Source of the DNA: HIMB11 sp965657135
Lineage (GTDB): Bacteria > Pseudomonadota > Alphaproteobacteria > Rhodobacterales > Rhodobacteraceae
Direction of reading: 5' to 3'
Assembly: GCA_965657135.1 (NCBI GenBank)
Contig: CBFHNF010000010.1
Location: forward strand, 1 to 64,000
Length of the DNA stretch: 64,000 nt
The position numbers and the translations under genes are program-made. The notes under the pieces are model-generated. The model worked only from the letters and a program-made list of their open reading frames with translations, ran no database searches and had not been told where the DNA came from. Shown here piece after piece: positions 62,725 through 64,000 of the stretch. Numbering within the stretch: position 1 is the first letter of the stretch; each line of letters begins with the position of its first letter.

Positions 62725-64000
62725 ATGATGCAAAATACGACTACGTCGAAAAATCTACATCCAGTTGCTGAGATGTATGCCCAAGAGCACAAAGCGGGCC
62801 AAATGGACCGCCGCGAATTTATGTCGCGTGCAACTGCTCTTGGTGTATCAGCAACGGCAGCATACGGAATGCTAGGGCTAGCTACACCGGCACAAGCGGG
62901 TGGTCATCTACAGGCTGGTGGTACACTTCGCATGCAAATGGAAGTGCGCGCTCTAAAAGACCCACGCACGTATGACTGGACACAAATCGCGCACTTTACC
63001 GCGGGTTGGTTGGAATACCTTGTTGAATACAACAACGACGGTACATTGACACCAAGCCTGCTCGAAGGATGGAGCGCAAACGCGAATGCATCAGAGTACA
63101 CCCTGAACGTGCGCAAAGGTGTTAAGTGGAACAACGGTGATGACTTCACTGCAGAAGACGTTGCGCGCAACATCGAAATGTGGTGCGACAAAGCAGTAGA
63201 AGGTAACTCAATGGCAGGCCGCATGGCATCATTGATCGACCCAGACACAGGCGTTGCAGCCGCAGGCGCAATCACAGTTGTTGATTCACACACGGTTAAA
63301 TTGAAGTGTGTTGCATCAGACATTACAATCATCGCAGGCATGGCTGATTATCCAGCGGCGGTTGTTCACAGCAGCCACTCAGCGGAAACGATGGTTTCAA
63401 ACCCAATCGGCACCGGCCCATTCCTTCCAGAGAGCTTGGAAGTTGGTGTTAAAGCTGTTGTTGTGAAAAATGAAGGACACGACTGGTGGGGTTATGCGGA
63501 TGGACGCACAATCGCATTGGATCGGATCGAATTTATCGATTATGGTACAGATCCGGCTGCATGGTTAGCCGCGGCAGAAGCCGGTGAAGTCGATGTGTTC
63601 TATGAGAACGTCGGTGAATATGTGGACATCATGGAAGGCATCGGTTGGGAAAACTCTGCAATCGCTACAGGGTCTACAATTGTTGTGCGTCCGAACCAAC
63701 TAACGGTTGATGCTGATGGCAAAGCCCCATACGCAGACAAGAGAGTACGCCAAGCGCTCGCAATGGCGGTTGATAACTCAATCTGTTTGGAGCTGGGATA
63801 TTCTGGTAAAGGTGCCCCTGCTGACAACCACCATTCGGGCTCGATGCACCCAGAACACGATCCAAGCGTGGGCAGACTTCCACACGATCCAGCGCGCGCG
63901 CTGGAGTTGATGAAGGAAGCGGGCATGGAAGATTACGAGCACGAGTTGATTTCTATCGACGACGACTGGCGCAAAAACACAACTGACGCGGTTGCCGCAC
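62725..64000 (+). CDS. peptide/opine-type ABC transporter substrate-binding protein (partial, 3' end outside window)
   Basis: 425 codons are visible and the frame is open at the window edge. The N-terminus has a twin-arginine signal (MDRREFMSRATALGVSATAA...ATPAQA), so the protein is exported folded through Tat. The mature part shows the family-5 solute-binding pattern: GWLEYLVEYNNDGTLTPSL, LLEGWSANANASEYTLNVRKGVKW, FTAEDVARNIEMW, SNPIGTGPFLPES and DKRVRQALAMAVD. It probably binds oligopeptides, dipeptides or related compounds; permease and ATPase genes should follow beyond 64000. AGGGAG precedes ATG 62725; a second ATG follows at once. Confidence 0.93.
   Translation, partial: MMQNTTTSKNLHPVAEMYAQEHKAGQMDRREFMSRATALGVSATAAYGMLGLATPAQAGGHLQAGGTLRMQMEVRALKDPRTYDWTQIAHFTAGWLEYLVEYNNDGTLTPSLLEGWSANANASEYTLNVRKGVKWNNGDDFTAEDVARNIEMWCDKAVEGNSMAGRMASLIDPDTGVAAAGAITVVDSHTVKLKCVASDITIIAGMADYPAAVVHSSHSAETMVSNPIGTGPFLPESLEVGVKAVVVKNEGHDWWGYADGRTIALDRIEFIDYGTDPAAWLAAAEAGEVDVFYENVGEYVDIMEGIGWENSAIATGSTIVVRPNQLTVDADGKAPYADKRVRQALAMAVDNSICLELGYSGKGAPADNHHSGSMHPEHDPSVGRLPHDPARALELMKEAGMEDYEHELISIDDDWRKNTTDAVAA

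Overview
The window is a stretch of alphaproteobacterial chromosome from a marine, roseobacter-type member of the Rhodobacteraceae. The support is: a two-piece (permuted) tmRNA whose tag reads ANDNRAPVAMAA, an alpha-type SspB, the dusB-ntrB-ntrC-ntrY-ntrX-trkA-trkH-hfq-hflX order typical of the class, an NtrC without the sigma-54 GAFTGA loop as in Rhodobacter, and a neighbouring dmdA-acuI pair for dimethylsulfoniopropionate (DMSP) use. By eye the G+C content is about half, on the low side for the group. No phage, insertion sequence, CRISPR array or rRNA operon is visible.

Layout. 1-460: two doubtful tiny ORFs and tRNA-Ser(GGA). 524-4551 (minus): cysK, an MscS-type channel and an alaX-like editing gene with three in-frame stops. 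4592-12168 (minus): GGCT-Nudix fusion, photolyase, class V PLP enzyme, acuI, dmdA, DUF1326 and DUF2182 membrane protein; the last five read as one operon facing a divergent FadR-type GntR gene across a palindromic operator. 13012-14292 (plus): tmRNA, sspB, a DUF4169-like protein and an RHH protein. 14277-15234 (minus): two gene remnants (cytochrome P450 3' end, uncharacterised protein 5' end) joined by a deletion. 15293-19260: ccdA, tusA, a bidirectional terminator and RNase E. 19716-23147: a hydroxyisobutyrate-dehydrogenase-family enzyme and a penicillin acylase family protein.

23128-34863 (minus): dusB, the two nitrogen two-component systems NtrBC and NtrYX, Trk potassium uptake (TrkA, TrkH), Hfq and HflX. 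35026-37110 (plus): ispD, ispF, pgpA and a CinA-type amidohydrolase in an overlapping operon, then amtB. 38497-41585: Coq10/RatA-like START protein, hpt, an RTX-repeat protein, coaD and a CBS-domain protein. 41645-47321: a LysR regulator divergent from a valine-degradation operon (mmsA, isobutyryl-CoA dehydrogenase, 3-hydroxyisobutyryl-CoA hydrolase, mmsB). 47331-48865: a HerA-like ATPase gene with a one-base frameshift. 48866-49168: no ORF but two plus-strand intrinsic terminators, a candidate small-RNA locus. 49277-49846: an IalB-family protein.

49843-61487 (minus): the envelope cluster pyrH, frr, uppS, cdsA, dxr, rseP, bamA, skp/ompH, fabZ, lpxA, lpxI, lpxB, joining nucleotide supply, ribosome recycling, isoprenoid carrier, phospholipid, outer-membrane assembly and lipid A synthesis; lpxD is absent from it. 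61619-62521: miaA. 62725-end: a Tat-signal peptide-type ABC substrate-binding protein that runs off the window, preceded by a perfect palindrome.

The most interesting parts are the dmdA locus with its DUF1326/DUF2182 partners and operator, the ORF-free double-terminator region near 49 kb, the LysR/mms operator array, the tmRNA-sspB adjacency, and several separate signs of gene decay (alaX, P450/hydrolase junction, HerA frameshift).
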